A DNA stretch of 64,000 nucleotides from Dokdonella_A sp044227025. GTDB taxonomy: Bacteria > Pseudomonadota > Gammaproteobacteria > Xanthomonadales > Rhodanobacteraceae. Shown here piece after piece: positions 51,572 to 59,197 of the stretch. A program made the translations under genes and the position numbers. How positions within the stretch are numbered: the first letter of the stretch is position 1; each line of letters opens with the position of its first letter. The notes beneath the pieces were generated by a model that was not told where the DNA came from, did not search any database, and was given only the letters and a program-made list of their open reading frames with translations. The stretch is taken from assembly GCF_044227025.1 (NCBI RefSeq), contig NZ_JBGAFX010000003.1, forward strand, positions 248,001-312,000, given 5' to 3'.

Positions 51572-52047
51572 GCGTGCCGCTGGTCGTGCAGGGCGCGGAC
51601 GAATCACGCCTGATCACGCTCGCCGAACAGCTCGCTCCTGCCCTGCGCGGCGGCGGTGCGATCCAGCTGCACGGCGCCCTTGGTGCCGGCAAGACCACGT
51701 TTGCGCGTGCACTGCTGCGCGCGCTCGGCGTCGGCGAGCGCGTCAAGAGCCCGACCTACAGCCTGATCGAGACGTATCGTGTGGGCGACCTCGACATTCA
51801 CCATCTTGACCTCTACCGCATCGCCGACGCGGGCGAACTCGAATGGCTAGGCCTGTCCGACCTCGCAGTGGCATCCGCGCTGCTGGTGGTCGAGTGGCCG
51901 GAGCGTGGCGCGGGCGCGTTGCCGGCCGCCGATCTGCGCGTGGAGCTTCGCCATGCCGGCGCCGCGCGTGACCTGTTCGCGCAGGCGTGCAGTCCACGCG
52001 GCGAGGTCCTGCTTGGGGCCTGGAAGGCAGCCGCCCAGGTCGTTTGA
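51568..52047 (+). CDS. tsaE: tRNA threonylcarbamoyladenosine biosynthesis ATPase TsaE
   Basis: A 159-residue P-loop ATPase that supports TsaB-TsaD in making t6A37 in ANN-decoding tRNAs. The Walker A is LHGALGAGKTTFARALLRAL and the substrate loop VKSPTYSLIETYRV. DIHHLDLYRIADAGELEWLG and VVEWPERG are the family motifs in order. GTG start, overlapping nnrD by 4 bp. TsaE is essential in many bacteria. Confidence 0.96.
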   Translation: MSVPLVVQGADESRLITLAEQLAPALRGGGAIQLHGALGAGKTTFARALLRALGVGERVKSPTYSLIETYRVGDLDIHHLDLYRIADAGELEWLGLSDLAVASALLVVEWPERGAGALPAADLRVELRHAGAARDLFAQACSPRGEVLLGAWKAAAQVV

Positions 52048-52162
52048 TCCGCGAAGGTTGCCGGTCGCTTCGGCGGTGTTGCCTTAGGAAGGTTCTGCAA
52101 CTTGCCGGATTTCCAAGGAAAAGGCTTGCATTGTCGTGCGCCTTTCGGGTTGAATACGCGCC

Positions 52163-53500
52163 ATGTCGGGGATTCGCCTTCATCGCTGGCTTTCCGCGTG
52201 CCTGGTTGCGTTCGCACCGGTCGCGGGCGTCGTCGATGCCGCCGAGATCAGGAACCTGCGGGTTTGGGCCAGCCCCGAGTACACCCGCGCCGTGTTCGAC
52301 GTGTCCGGTCCGCTCGACTACAAACTCTTTGAATTGAGCAAGCCCGATCGCATCGTGCTCGACCTGCGCGCCAGCACGCTCGCCGCGGATTTCGACGCGC
52401 CAGCCGCCAAGGGCCTGCTCAAGGGCCTGCGGGCCGGCAAGCAGGGCAAGGGCGATGCACGCGTCGTGTTCGATCTCGCCGAAGGCGTGCATCCGAAGAG
52501 CTTCCTGCTGCCGCCGGCCGACAAGTTCGGCTATCGGCTCGTGCTCGACCTGTACCCGGCGAGTGCAAAGGCAACTCCGGTCAAGAGCGTCGCCGATGTG
52601 TCGACCGGCAAGGGGCGCGACGTCATCGTGGCGATCGACGCCGGCCACGGCGGCGACGACCCGGGTGCGACCGGTGCCAGCGGCACGCACGAGAAGACGA
52701 TCACGCTAGCGGTCGCGCGCGAGCTCAAGAAGGCGATCGACAAGGCGCCGGGCATGACCGCGGTGCTTACGCGCGACGCCGACTATTTCATTCCGCTCGA
52801 GCAGCGTTACCTCAAGGCGCGCGAGGCCAAGGCCGACCTTTTCGTGTCGATCCACGCGGACGCGTTCACCAGCAGCGATGCGCGCGGTTCGTCGGTATGG
52901 GTGCTGTCGCCGCGCGGTGCGACCAACGAGGCTTCGCGCTGGCTCGCGGACCGCGAGAATCGTGCCGACCTCGTCGGCGGCATCTCGCTCGACGACAAGG
53001 ACGACACGCTCGCAAAAGTACTTCTCGACCTCTCGCAGGGTGCGACGATGGGTGCGAGCAATGCGGTCGCCGAACAGGTGCTTGGCGCGTTGCGCAAGCT
53101 CGGGCCGACCCATCGCAACTACGTCGAGCGGGCGAACTTCGTCGTGCTGCGTTCGCCGGACGTGCCTTCGATCCTGGTCGAGACCGCATTCATCACGAAT
53201 CCGGCCGAGGAAGCGCGCCTGACCAGCCCCGATCATCGCGAGAAGCTCGCAACGTCGATCCTCGACGGCGTGCGCGACTACTTCAAGGCCTCGCCGCCCC
53301 CCGGGACGCTGTTCGCCGCAAACAGCAGGCGCGAACGCAACGATCGCGCGAAGGCCTCGCGCTACGTCGTCAGCCGTGGCGAAACGCTGAGCGCGATCGC
53401 GGCGAACCATGGCCTGACCACCGCGCAGCTGCGTGCCGCCAACAACCTCGCCGACGAGCGCGTGCGCGTCGGCGCGGTGCTCGAGATACCTTCGGGCTGA
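52163..53500 (+). CDS. amiC: N-acetylmuramoyl-L-alanine amidase with AMIN and LysM domains
   Basis: A 445-residue exported cell-separation amidase. After the signal peptide (ending DAA near 27) comes an AMIN domain (EIRNLRVWASPEYTRAVFDV; about 28-140) that targets the septum or peptidoglycan. The Amidase_3 catalytic domain follows (VIVAIDAGHGGDDPGATGAS, zinc His in DAGHGG, HEKTITL with zinc Glu, VSIHADAF and VETAFITNP). The C-terminal LysM (YVVSRGETLSAIAANHGLTT) is the usual extra in amiB/amiC-like proteins of this order. Cleaves the amide between MurNAc and the stem peptide. Confidence 0.95.
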   Translation: MSGIRLHRWLSACLVAFAPVAGVVDAAEIRNLRVWASPEYTRAVFDVSGPLDYKLFELSKPDRIVLDLRASTLAADFDAPAAKGLLKGLRAGKQGKGDARVVFDLAEGVHPKSFLLPPADKFGYRLVLDLYPASAKATPVKSVADVSTGKGRDVIVAIDAGHGGDDPGATGASGTHEKTITLAVARELKKAIDKAPGMTAVLTRDADYFIPLEQRYLKAREAKADLFVSIHADAFTSSDARGSSVWVLSPRGATNEASRWLADRENRADLVGGISLDDKDDTLAKVLLDLSQGATMGASNAVAEQVLGALRKLGPTHRNYVERANFVVLRSPDVPSILVETAFITNPAEEARLTSPDHREKLATSILDGVRDYFKASPPPGTLFAANSRRERNDRAKASRYVVSRGETLSAIAANHGLTTAQLRAANNLADERVRVGAVLEIPSG

Positions 53501-53508
53501 AGGACGGC

Positions 53509-53575
53509 CAAGAGCGTAAAAGTTGCAACACGAAGGGTTGTCTTTGCTTCGTGTCCTTCGCGTTACAGGCTCTTG
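53509..53575. repeat. Nested inverted repeat with ACACGAAG core, copy 1
   Basis: CAAGAGC (53509-53515) pairs with GCTCTTG (53569-53575), GTAA with TTAC inside it, and ACACGAAG (53528-53535) with CTTCGTGT (53547-53554). The ACACGAAG core recurs in the larger hairpin at 59119-59179. This resembles the CTTCGTGTCCTTCGTG dispersed intergenic sequences seen in several Lysobacterales. It lies between amiC and mutL, immediately upstream of the mutL promoter. Confidence 0.6.
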
Positions 53576-53586
53576 ATCGGGGTACT

Positions 53587-53616
53587 TTGGGTGCGCGAAC
53601 CACGGTCGGTTATGAT
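53587..53616 (+). promoter_or_regulatory. Promoter upstream of mutL
   Basis: TTGGGT (53587-53592) and TATGAT (53611-53616, 5/6 match) are 18 bp apart, with the mutL start 12 bp after the -10 box. If used, the transcript would be nearly leaderless, starting within a few bases of ATG 53628. Confidence 0.5.
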
Positions 53617-53627
53617 GCGGGTTCGCC

Positions 53628-55424
53628 ATGCCCCGCATCCGTTCGCTGCCCGTCGAGCTCGTCAACCAGATCGCCGCCGGCGAGGTTATCGAGCGTCCGG
53701 CATCCGTGGTGAAGGAACTGGTCGAGAACAGCCTCGACGCCGGTGCGCGCCGCATCGAGATCGACATCGAGCAAGGCGGCGCGCGCCTGATCCGCGTGCG
53801 CGATGATGGCGGCGGCATCGACGCGGACGACCTCGCGCTCGCTGTATCCGCACATGCGACCAGCAAGATCGCGAGCTTCGACGACCTCGAGCGCGTCGGC
53901 ACGCTCGGTTTCCGCGGCGAGGCCCTGCCGTCGATTGCGTCGGTGGCGCGCTTCGCGTTGACCTCGCGCGCGCGTGGCGCGGATTCGGCCTGGCGCATAG
54001 AGGTCGATGGCGGCAAGGCGCGCGCGCAGACGCCGGCGCAGCATCCTGTCGGCAGCAATGTCGAAGTGCGCGACCTTTTCTACAACTTGCCGGCGCGGCG
54101 CAAGTTCATGCGTGCCGAGCGCACCGAGTTCGCGCACATTGAGGATCTGGTCAAATCGATAGCGCTCGCGCGCACGGCCACCGAGTTCCGTCTTACCCAC
54201 AACGGCAAACCGGTGCGCCTGTTGAAACCCGCCGATGCCGAAACCGGGCACGCGCGACGCGTCGGCGACGTGCTCGGCGACGAATTTCTCGCGCACAGCC
54301 TGCGCGTCGAGCATGCGGCGGCCGGGTTGCGCCTGCACGGCTGGGTCGGGTTGCCGACCGCCTCGCGCGCGCAAGCCGACCAGCAGTATTTCCACGTCAA
54401 CGGGCGCCTCGTGCGCGATCGTCTCGTCGCCCACGCGGTGCGCCAGGCGTACGCGGACGTGTTGTTCCACGGTCGTCATGCCGCGTTCGTGCTGTTCCTC
54501 GAACTCGATCCGGCGCTGGTCGACGTCAACGTGCATCCGGCCAAGCACGAAGTGCGCTTTCGCGAAGGTCGCCTCGTGCACGATTTCCTGTACCGCTCGC
54601 TCAACGACGCGTTGTCGGCGGCACGTGCCGGTGGCACGGGCGCGGCAACAGTGAATGCCACCGTCGCATCGGCGGCGGGACCGTTCGGGCAATGGTCCTC
54701 GCAGCAGCAGGGGCTCGGCCTCGGTGTGCGCGAACCGCTGGCGGACTACGCCGCGTTGTTCGGCACGGGCGCGCCGCAACTCGGTTCCGGCATGCCGTTT
54801 GCGGGCGATGTCGAACGCGCTGCCGGCAATGCCGACGAGATCCCTCCGCTCGGCTTCGCGCTCGCCCAGTTGCATGGCATCTACGTGCTGGCAGAGAACC
54901 GCCACGGGCTCGTGCTGGTCGACATGCATGCCGCGCACGAACGCATCACCTACGAAAAGCTGAAGACCGCGCAGGACGGCGAGGGTATCCGCTCGCAGAT
55001 GCTGCTGGTGCCGTTGACGCTTGCGGTCAGCGAACGCGAAGCCGCGCTGGTCGAGGAGCAGGCGCAGCGGTTCGCGCAACTCGGCTTCGATCTCGTGCGC
55101 AATGGCCCGCAGGGCATCTCGGTGCGGCGCATCCCGGTCGCGCTGGACGGGGCGGACGTCGCGCAGCTCGTGCGCGATGTGGTGGCCGACCTCACCGTGC
55201 ACGGCCAGACGCGACGCATCGAGGAGAGCGCGAACGAACTGCTGGCGACGATGGCCTGCCACGGTTCGGTGCGCGCGAACCGGCGCCTGAGCCTGCCGGA
55301 GATGAATGCGTTGTTGCGCGAAATGGAGGCGACCGAACGTTCCGGCCAGTGCAATCACGGCCGGCCGACTTGGGTGCAACTGCCGATTCCGGAGCTGGAC
55401 CGCCTGTTCCTGCGCGGGCGGTGA
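53628..55424 (+). CDS. mutL: DNA mismatch repair protein MutL, endonuclease type
   Basis: A 598-residue protein. The GHKL ATPase N-terminus is textbook: LPVELVNQIAAGEVIERPAS, VRDDGGGIDADDLALAVSAH, TLGFRGEALPSIASV. The C-terminal dimerisation domain contains DMHAAHERITYE at 432-443, which fits the DQHA-x2-E-x4-E metal-binding motif of MutL endonucleases with Met replacing Gln. So this MutL can nick DNA itself, as in Pseudomonas, and does not depend on MutH. The linker (about 340-400) is Gly/Ala rich. Its place behind amiC matches E. coli (amiB-mutL), but miaA-hfq do not follow. Confidence 0.96.
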   Translation: MPRIRSLPVELVNQIAAGEVIERPASVVKELVENSLDAGARRIEIDIEQGGARLIRVRDDGGGIDADDLALAVSAHATSKIASFDDLERVGTLGFRGEALPSIASVARFALTSRARGADSAWRIEVDGGKARAQTPAQHPVGSNVEVRDLFYNLPARRKFMRAERTEFAHIEDLVKSIALARTATEFRLTHNGKPVRLLKPADAETGHARRVGDVLGDEFLAHSLRVEHAAAGLRLHGWVGLPTASRAQADQQYFHVNGRLVRDRLVAHAVRQAYADVLFHGRHAAFVLFLELDPALVDVNVHPAKHEVRFREGRLVHDFLYRSLNDALSAARAGGTGAATVNATVASAAGPFGQWSSQQQGLGLGVREPLADYAALFGTGAPQLGSGMPFAGDVERAAGNADEIPPLGFALAQLHGIYVLAENRHGLVLVDMHAAHERITYEKLKTAQDGEGIRSQMLLVPLTLAVSEREAALVEEQAQRFAQLGFDLVRNGPQGISVRRIPVALDGADVAQLVRDVVADLTVHGQTRRIEESANELLATMACHGSVRANRRLSLPEMNALLREMEATERSGQCNHGRPTWVQLPIPELDRLFLRGR

Positions 55425-55532
55425 CGCATCCCGGTTGACTTTTATCCGCTTAAATTCGACGCTTCGTCGTTCGCTTCCTCTTGCGTTCCCGCGCGGATCT
55501 TCCGCCGCAACCTGCCCCCGAGGTAACGCCAC

Positions 55533-56444
55533 ATGCTGATGCTGAAGACCGCCGCGCTCGCCGCGGCCAGTTTCGCCGGAGTCCAGTTGATGTCCGCCCA
55601 TGTCGACACCAGTACGCCAGGCGCCGACCCCGTGAAGCAGGTCGAGGCATGGCGCGCGCAACGCCTGGAGCGCCTGAAGGCGCCGAATGGCTGGCTCAGC
55701 CTGATCGGTCTGCATTGGCTCAAGGAAGGGAAGAACAGCGTCGGCAGCGCCAAGGGCAACGACGTGGTGCTCGCGGCGGGTCCGGCGCGCCTCGGCTCGA
55801 TCACGCTGAAGGACGGCAAGGCAACGATCGAGATCGATCCGAAATCGGCTGCGACGGTTGATGGCAAGGCGCTTGCCTCGGCCGAGCTGCTGGATGATTC
55901 GCACGAGAAGCCGACCACGGTCACGTTCGGCACGGCCAGCTTCTATCTGATCGACCGCAACGGCAAGAAGGCGTTGCGCGTGAAGGACAGCGAGGCGAAG
56001 ACGCGCAAGCAGTTCAAGGGCATCGATTCGTTCGCGATCGACCCGGCCTGGCGCGTCGAGGCGAAGTTCGAGGAATTCAAGCCCGCACACATGCTCGAGA
56101 TCCCGACCGTGCTCGGCACGGTCGACAAGATGACGGTGCCCGGCAAGGTGACGTTCACCCGCGACGGCAAGAGCTACAGCTTGCTGCCGGTGCTGGAAAC
56201 ACCGGACGCGAAGGAACTGTGGTTCATCTTCGCCGATCGCACCAGCGGCAAGGAAACCTACGGCGCGGCACGGTTCCTCTACGCCGACCTGCCCAAGGAC
56301 GGCAAGCTCCTGATCGATTTCAACAAGGCCTACAACCCGCCGTGTGCGTTCACGCCGTACGCGACGTGCCCGCTGGCGCCCCCGGAAAATCGCCTCGACC
56401 TGCGCGTGACCGCTGGCGAGAAGAAGTACGCCGAAGGCCACTGA
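55533..56444 (+). CDS. DUF1684 domain-containing exported protein
   Basis: A 303-residue protein with a short signal-like N-terminus (MLMLKTAALAAASFAGVQL). Ribosome site GAGGT at 55518-55522. The DUF1684 family pattern is visible: QVEAWRAQRLERLKAPNGWL, SLIGLHWLKEGKNSVGS, then a beta-rich middle, and near the end AYNPPCAFTPYATCPLAPPE, with the conserved NPxCA..xxxxCP..P cysteines. The family is widespread in Bacteroidetes and proteobacteria, with no established activity. Convergent with nothing; the next gene has its own promoter at 56565. Confidence 0.87.
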   Translation: MLMLKTAALAAASFAGVQLMSAHVDTSTPGADPVKQVEAWRAQRLERLKAPNGWLSLIGLHWLKEGKNSVGSAKGNDVVLAAGPARLGSITLKDGKATIEIDPKSAATVDGKALASAELLDDSHEKPTTVTFGTASFYLIDRNGKKALRVKDSEAKTRKQFKGIDSFAIDPAWRVEAKFEEFKPAHMLEIPTVLGTVDKMTVPGKVTFTRDGKSYSLLPVLETPDAKELWFIFADRTSGKETYGAARFLYADLPKDGKLLIDFNKAYNPPCAFTPYATCPLAPPENRLDLRVTAGEKKYAEGH

Positions 56445-56464
56445 GGCCGCGGCAGGCATCCGGT

Positions 56465-56487
56465 GCCCGGCCCGCGCGAGGCCGGGC
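56465..56487 (+). terminator. Hairpin after the DUF1684 gene
   Basis: GCCCGGCC (56465-56472) pairs perfectly with GGCCGGGC (56480-56487) around CGCGCGA, with an outer CCGCGG pair (56446-56451 and 56489-56494 area). No T-run, so termination is likely Rho-assisted or weak. Confidence 0.5.
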
Positions 56488-56564
56488 AGCCGCGGTTCAG
56501 GTGGGGGCCGGATCATGGCGCGGCGTTGAACTTTGCGCGCCCGCCGCGTTCGGAACCGTCCACT

Positions 56565-56592
56565 TTGGACCGCGACAGGCCTCGGGTACACT
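56565..56592 (+). promoter_or_regulatory. Promoter upstream of the FKBP gene
   Basis: TTGGAC (56565-56570, 5/6) and TACACT (56587-56592, 4/6) are 16 bp apart; GGAG ribosome site precedes the ATG at 56665. Gives a leader of about 65 nt. Confidence 0.5.
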
Positions 56593-56664
56593 AGCGCGCT
56601 TTTCCCGGCGCGGTGCCTCTTTGCGGCACCCCCACGATCCGCCATCCACCCCGGAGATACAGGC

Positions 56665-57315
56665 ATGAAGTTCGGTTGGTCACTCGCCCTCGCGGCGCTG
56701 TTCGTTGCAGGGTCCGCGTCCGCGCAGGACACCACGTCCGACAAGGGCAAGATCTCCTACGCGATCGGTTACCAGATCGGTTCCGGCCTCGCCGACCGCA
56801 AGGTCGACGTCGACATCAACACGGTCACCCGTGCGGTGCAGGACGCGTTCACCAAGAAGACGCCGGCGGTGCCGGAAGCGGCGATGCGCGACGCGCTCGC
56901 CAAGCTCGACCAGAAGATGAAGGCCGAGGCCGACAAGATGCTGGCCGACAACAAGCGCGAAGCCGACGCGTTCATGTCCGGCAACCGCAGCAAGAAGGGC
57001 GTCGTCGTGCTGCCGAACGAAGTGCAGTACAAGTCGATCGAGGACGGCACCGGCAAGACGATCACGCCGGCCAGCGAAGTCACCTTCCATGTGCGCGTGT
57101 CGCTGACCAATGGCCGCGAGATCCGCAGCTCGTTCGTCGGCGAGCCGGTGAAGGCGAAGGTTTCGGACATGCCCAACATCTTCGGCACCAAGCTGCTGCC
57201 GGACGTGATCCAGAAGATGAAGGTGGGCGACCACTGGATGGTCTACCTGCCGCCGGAAGCGGCGTCGGGCAACCAAGTCTTCATCTGGGAAGTCAAGATC
57301 ATCGACGTGAAGTAA
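56665..57315 (+). CDS. FKBP-type peptidyl-prolyl isomerase with degenerate active site
   Basis: A 216-residue exported protein (signal MKFGWSLALAALFVAGSASA). The N-terminal FKBP_N dimerisation helices are clear (KISYAIGYQIGSGLADRKVD ... LDQKMKAEADKMLADNKREA), and the C-terminal domain has the FKBP strand order (NEVQYKSIEDGTGKTITPAS). The residues that make the isomerase pocket are altered: the FDSS segment reads IRSSF, the VIxGW segment reads VIQKMKVGDHW, and the conserved AYG loop is EAASGN. It is therefore more likely a chaperone than an efficient isomerase. FkpA/Mip-like by layout. Confidence 0.85.
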   Translation: MKFGWSLALAALFVAGSASAQDTTSDKGKISYAIGYQIGSGLADRKVDVDINTVTRAVQDAFTKKTPAVPEAAMRDALAKLDQKMKAEADKMLADNKREADAFMSGNRSKKGVVVLPNEVQYKSIEDGTGKTITPASEVTFHVRVSLTNGREIRSSFVGEPVKAKVSDMPNIFGTKLLPDVIQKMKVGDHWMVYLPPEAASGNQVFIWEVKIIDVK

Positions 57316-57365
57316 GGTCCGCATGACCGTATCCCGTGCAGTACATGGATGTACGGTGACACGGG

Positions 57366-57392
57366 TTGCAGGAGCGGCTTAGCCGCGATGCA
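57366..57392. repeat. REP-like element
   Basis: TTGCAGGAGCGGCTTAGCCGCGATG is a short REP of the GTAGGAGCGGC-type common in Lysobacterales and pseudomonads: a GCAGGAGC head and the stem GCGGC-TTA-GCCGC (57374-57386). It lies 50 bp after the FKBP stop. The TTGCAGGAGC head is also the loop of the hairpins at 43877 and 48251. Confidence 0.7.
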
Positions 57393-57403
57393 TTCGTCCA
57401 CGC

Positions 57404-57427
57404 AACGCCGCGCTCCGTCGCGGCGTT
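57404..57427 (+). terminator. Hairpin downstream of the FKBP gene
   Basis: AACGCCGCG (57404-57412) pairs with CGCGGCGTT (57419-57427) around CTCCGT and is followed by TGCGTTTC. A weak terminator for the FKBP transcript, placed directly before the DUF1289 start at 57447. Confidence 0.55.
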
Positions 57428-57446
57428 TGCGTTTCAAAGAGCCGAC

Positions 57447-57629
57447 ATGAATCAGCCGCATCCCATCCTCAGTCCCTGCATCGGCATCTGCCACCTCGGC
57501 AGCGACGGCTGGTGCGAAGGCTGTTTGCGCAGCGGTGACGAGATCGCGTGCTGGGTGGCAATGGGGGAGACGGAACGCCGTCGCCTGATGGACGAGGTCC
57601 TCCCGCGACGCGAGGCATTGCGCCGATGA
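57447..57629 (+). CDS. DUF1289 family small cysteine protein
   Basis: A 60-residue protein with the DUF1289 pattern: SPCIGICHLGSDGWCEGCLR, four cysteines that can bind a metal, followed by EIACWVAMGETERRRLMDEV. Members are Fe-S or zinc proteins of unknown function. Stop overlaps the NUDIX start by 4 bp (ATGA), and the three genes DUF1289-NUDIX-sulfurtransferase are coupled throughout. Confidence 0.88.
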   Translation: MNQPHPILSPCIGICHLGSDGWCEGCLRSGDEIACWVAMGETERRRLMDEVLPRREALRR

Positions 57630-58237
57630 GCGCCGCTGTGGACCGCCTGCGTCGCGCCGTGCGCAGCCTGTCCGATCCGCCGTATGGAGCGGGCTGGAAC
57701 GCGGCCGACCTTGCCGACGTGCTGGACGCTTCGGTGCCGATGCGACCCGCGGCGGTGCTGGTGCCGTTCGTGCGTCGTGACGAGGAGCTGTCGGTACTGT
57801 TCACCGTGCGCGCCGGCCACCTGCGCCACCACGCGGGACAGATCAGTTTTCCGGGCGGCGGCATCGACGCGAGCGACACTGATGCGATCGCCGCGGCGTT
57901 GCGCGAAACCGAGGAAGAAACCGGCATCGGCTCGGCCGATATCGAACCGTTCGGTTATCTGGATGCGTTCGACACCGTGTCCGGTTACCGCGTGATGCCG
58001 GTCGCGGCGTTCGTGCGTGGCGCCTATTCGCTGCACATGGACGCCGGGGAAGTCGACGAGGTGTTCGAGGTACCGTTCGATTTCCTGCTGCACGAGGCCA
58101 ACCTGCATCACGAGCAGATCCTCTGGCAGGGTCGTGCGCGAACGATCCATGCCTTCGAATGGGAGGGACGGCGCATCTGGGGCGCGACGGCTGCAATGCT
58201 GAAGAACCTGATCGATCGTCTGGAGGCGCTGCGATGA
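57626..58237 (+). CDS. NUDIX hydrolase, CoA pyrophosphatase (NudL) type
   Basis: A 203-residue cytoplasmic enzyme, likely hydrolysing CoA or similar pyrophosphates. The Nudix box is GGIDASDTDAIAAALRETEE, followed by ETGI. HHAGQISFPGGGIDASD is the CoA pyrophosphatase UPF0035 motif (LR.H.GQ.sFPGG). The extra N-terminal helix region is typical. ATGA overlaps on both sides make it the middle gene of a coupled trio. Confidence 0.9.
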   Translation: MSAAVDRLRRAVRSLSDPPYGAGWNAADLADVLDASVPMRPAAVLVPFVRRDEELSVLFTVRAGHLRHHAGQISFPGGGIDASDTDAIAAALRETEEETGIGSADIEPFGYLDAFDTVSGYRVMPVAAFVRGAYSLHMDAGEVDEVFEVPFDFLLHEANLHHEQILWQGRARTIHAFEWEGRRIWGATAAMLKNLIDRLEALR

Positions 58238-59085
58238 CTCTGCCGAACCTCATCGGTGCCAACGACCTGGCCGAACGGCAACGGCGCGGTGACGTGCTGG
58301 TGGTCGACTGCCGCTTCGATCTCGCCGATACCGGCAAGGGCGAGCGCGAATACCTGGCGGGGCACATCCCGTCCGCCGCGTACATGCATCTCGACCGCGA
58401 CCTGTCGGACCTGTCCAAGCGCGGCCTCGGGCGGCATCCGCTGCCGCACGACCTGGTGTTCTCGGAAGCGCTCGCGCGCATTGGCTGGCGCGCCGGCCTC
58501 GACGTGGTTGCCTACGACGATGCCCAGGGTGCGCTCGCCGCGGCGCGCCTGTGGTGGTTGCTGCGTCTTGCCGGCATCCGCAATGCGGCGGTGCTCGATG
58601 GTGGCTGGGCCGCCTGGCGAGCGGCCGGGCGGAAGGTCGAATCGGGTGCGACGACCCTGGCGCAGACGCCGGTGCAGCTGACCCTCGATCGCGCCCAGGT
58701 CGTCTGGTTCGACGAGCTCGAACGCCGTCGCGCGTCCGGCGACGTGCTGCTGATCGATGCGCGCGGGGCACCACGCTATCGGGGCGAGGTCGAGCCGATC
58801 GATCCCGTCGCTGGGCATGTGCCGAACGCGCGCAATCGACCCTTCGCGGACAATCTCGATGCAAGCGGATGCTTCAAGCCGCGCGAAGAACTGCGCAGCG
58901 AATTCGAGCGCGTGCTCGGCGGGCGCCACCCACGCGAGGTCGTGCACATGTGCGGCTCGGGTGTCACCGCCTGCCACAATCTGCTCGCGATGGAACACGC
59001 GGGCCTCACCGGCTCACGCGTGTTTGCGCCGTCCTGGAGCGGCTGGATCGCCGATCCCTCGCGCTCCGTTGCTACGGGTCCGTGA
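58234..59085 (+). CDS. sseA: 3-mercaptopyruvate/thiosulfate sulfurtransferase
   Basis: A 283-residue protein with two rhodanese domains. The first has DVLVVDCRFDLADTGKGERE and is non-catalytic, lacking a Cys in its loop (VVAYDDAQGALAAARLWWLL). The second carries the active Cys240 in HMCGSGVTACHNLLAMEHAG; the CGSGVTA loop is the mercaptopyruvate sulfurtransferase type rather than CRKGVT of thiosulfate enzymes. It is the last gene of the DUF1289-NUDIX-sseA unit (4-bp overlap with NUDIX). Confidence 0.93.
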   Translation: MTLPNLIGANDLAERQRRGDVLVVDCRFDLADTGKGEREYLAGHIPSAAYMHLDRDLSDLSKRGLGRHPLPHDLVFSEALARIGWRAGLDVVAYDDAQGALAAARLWWLLRLAGIRNAAVLDGGWAAWRAAGRKVESGATTLAQTPVQLTLDRAQVVWFDELERRRASGDVLLIDARGAPRYRGEVEPIDPVAGHVPNARNRPFADNLDASGCFKPREELRSEFERVLGGRHPREVVHMCGSGVTACHNLLAMEHAGLTGSRVFAPSWSGWIADPSRSVATGP

Positions 59086-59118
59086 ATCCGTTCGAAGCCA
59101 GGGACTGGAACACGAAGG

Positions 59119-59179
59119 AACACAGGGCCCACGAAGGACAAAAGAAAGCGCTTTTGTCCTACTTCGTGTGCTCTGTGTT
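59119..59179. repeat. Large nested inverted repeat with CACGAAG core, copy 2
   Basis: AACACAG (59119-59125) pairs with CTGTGTT (59173-59179), and CACGAAGGACAAAAG (59130-59144) pairs with CTTTTGTCC-TA-CTTCGTG (59151-59168) around AAAGCG, giving about 22 paired bases. It lies between the convergent sseA and enoyl-CoA hydratase genes and may serve as their shared terminator. The CACGAAG core is shared with the element at 53509-53575. Confidence 0.7.
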
Positions 59180-59197
59180 GAAAGACCTTGTCTCGCT

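Noticed and set aside
53610..56750. A 1046-codon open frame on the minus strand opposite mutL and DUF1684
   Set aside because: It mirrors strong plus-strand genes with full motifs. Such long antisense frames arise from GC-rich codon usage. The translation is Arg/Ala/Gln-rich without domain features.
57366..57446. An N-terminal extension of the DUF1289 gene starting at 57366
   Set aside because: The extra residues cover a REP element and a hairpin, and lack similarity to the family; ATG 57447 fits the 60-residue form.
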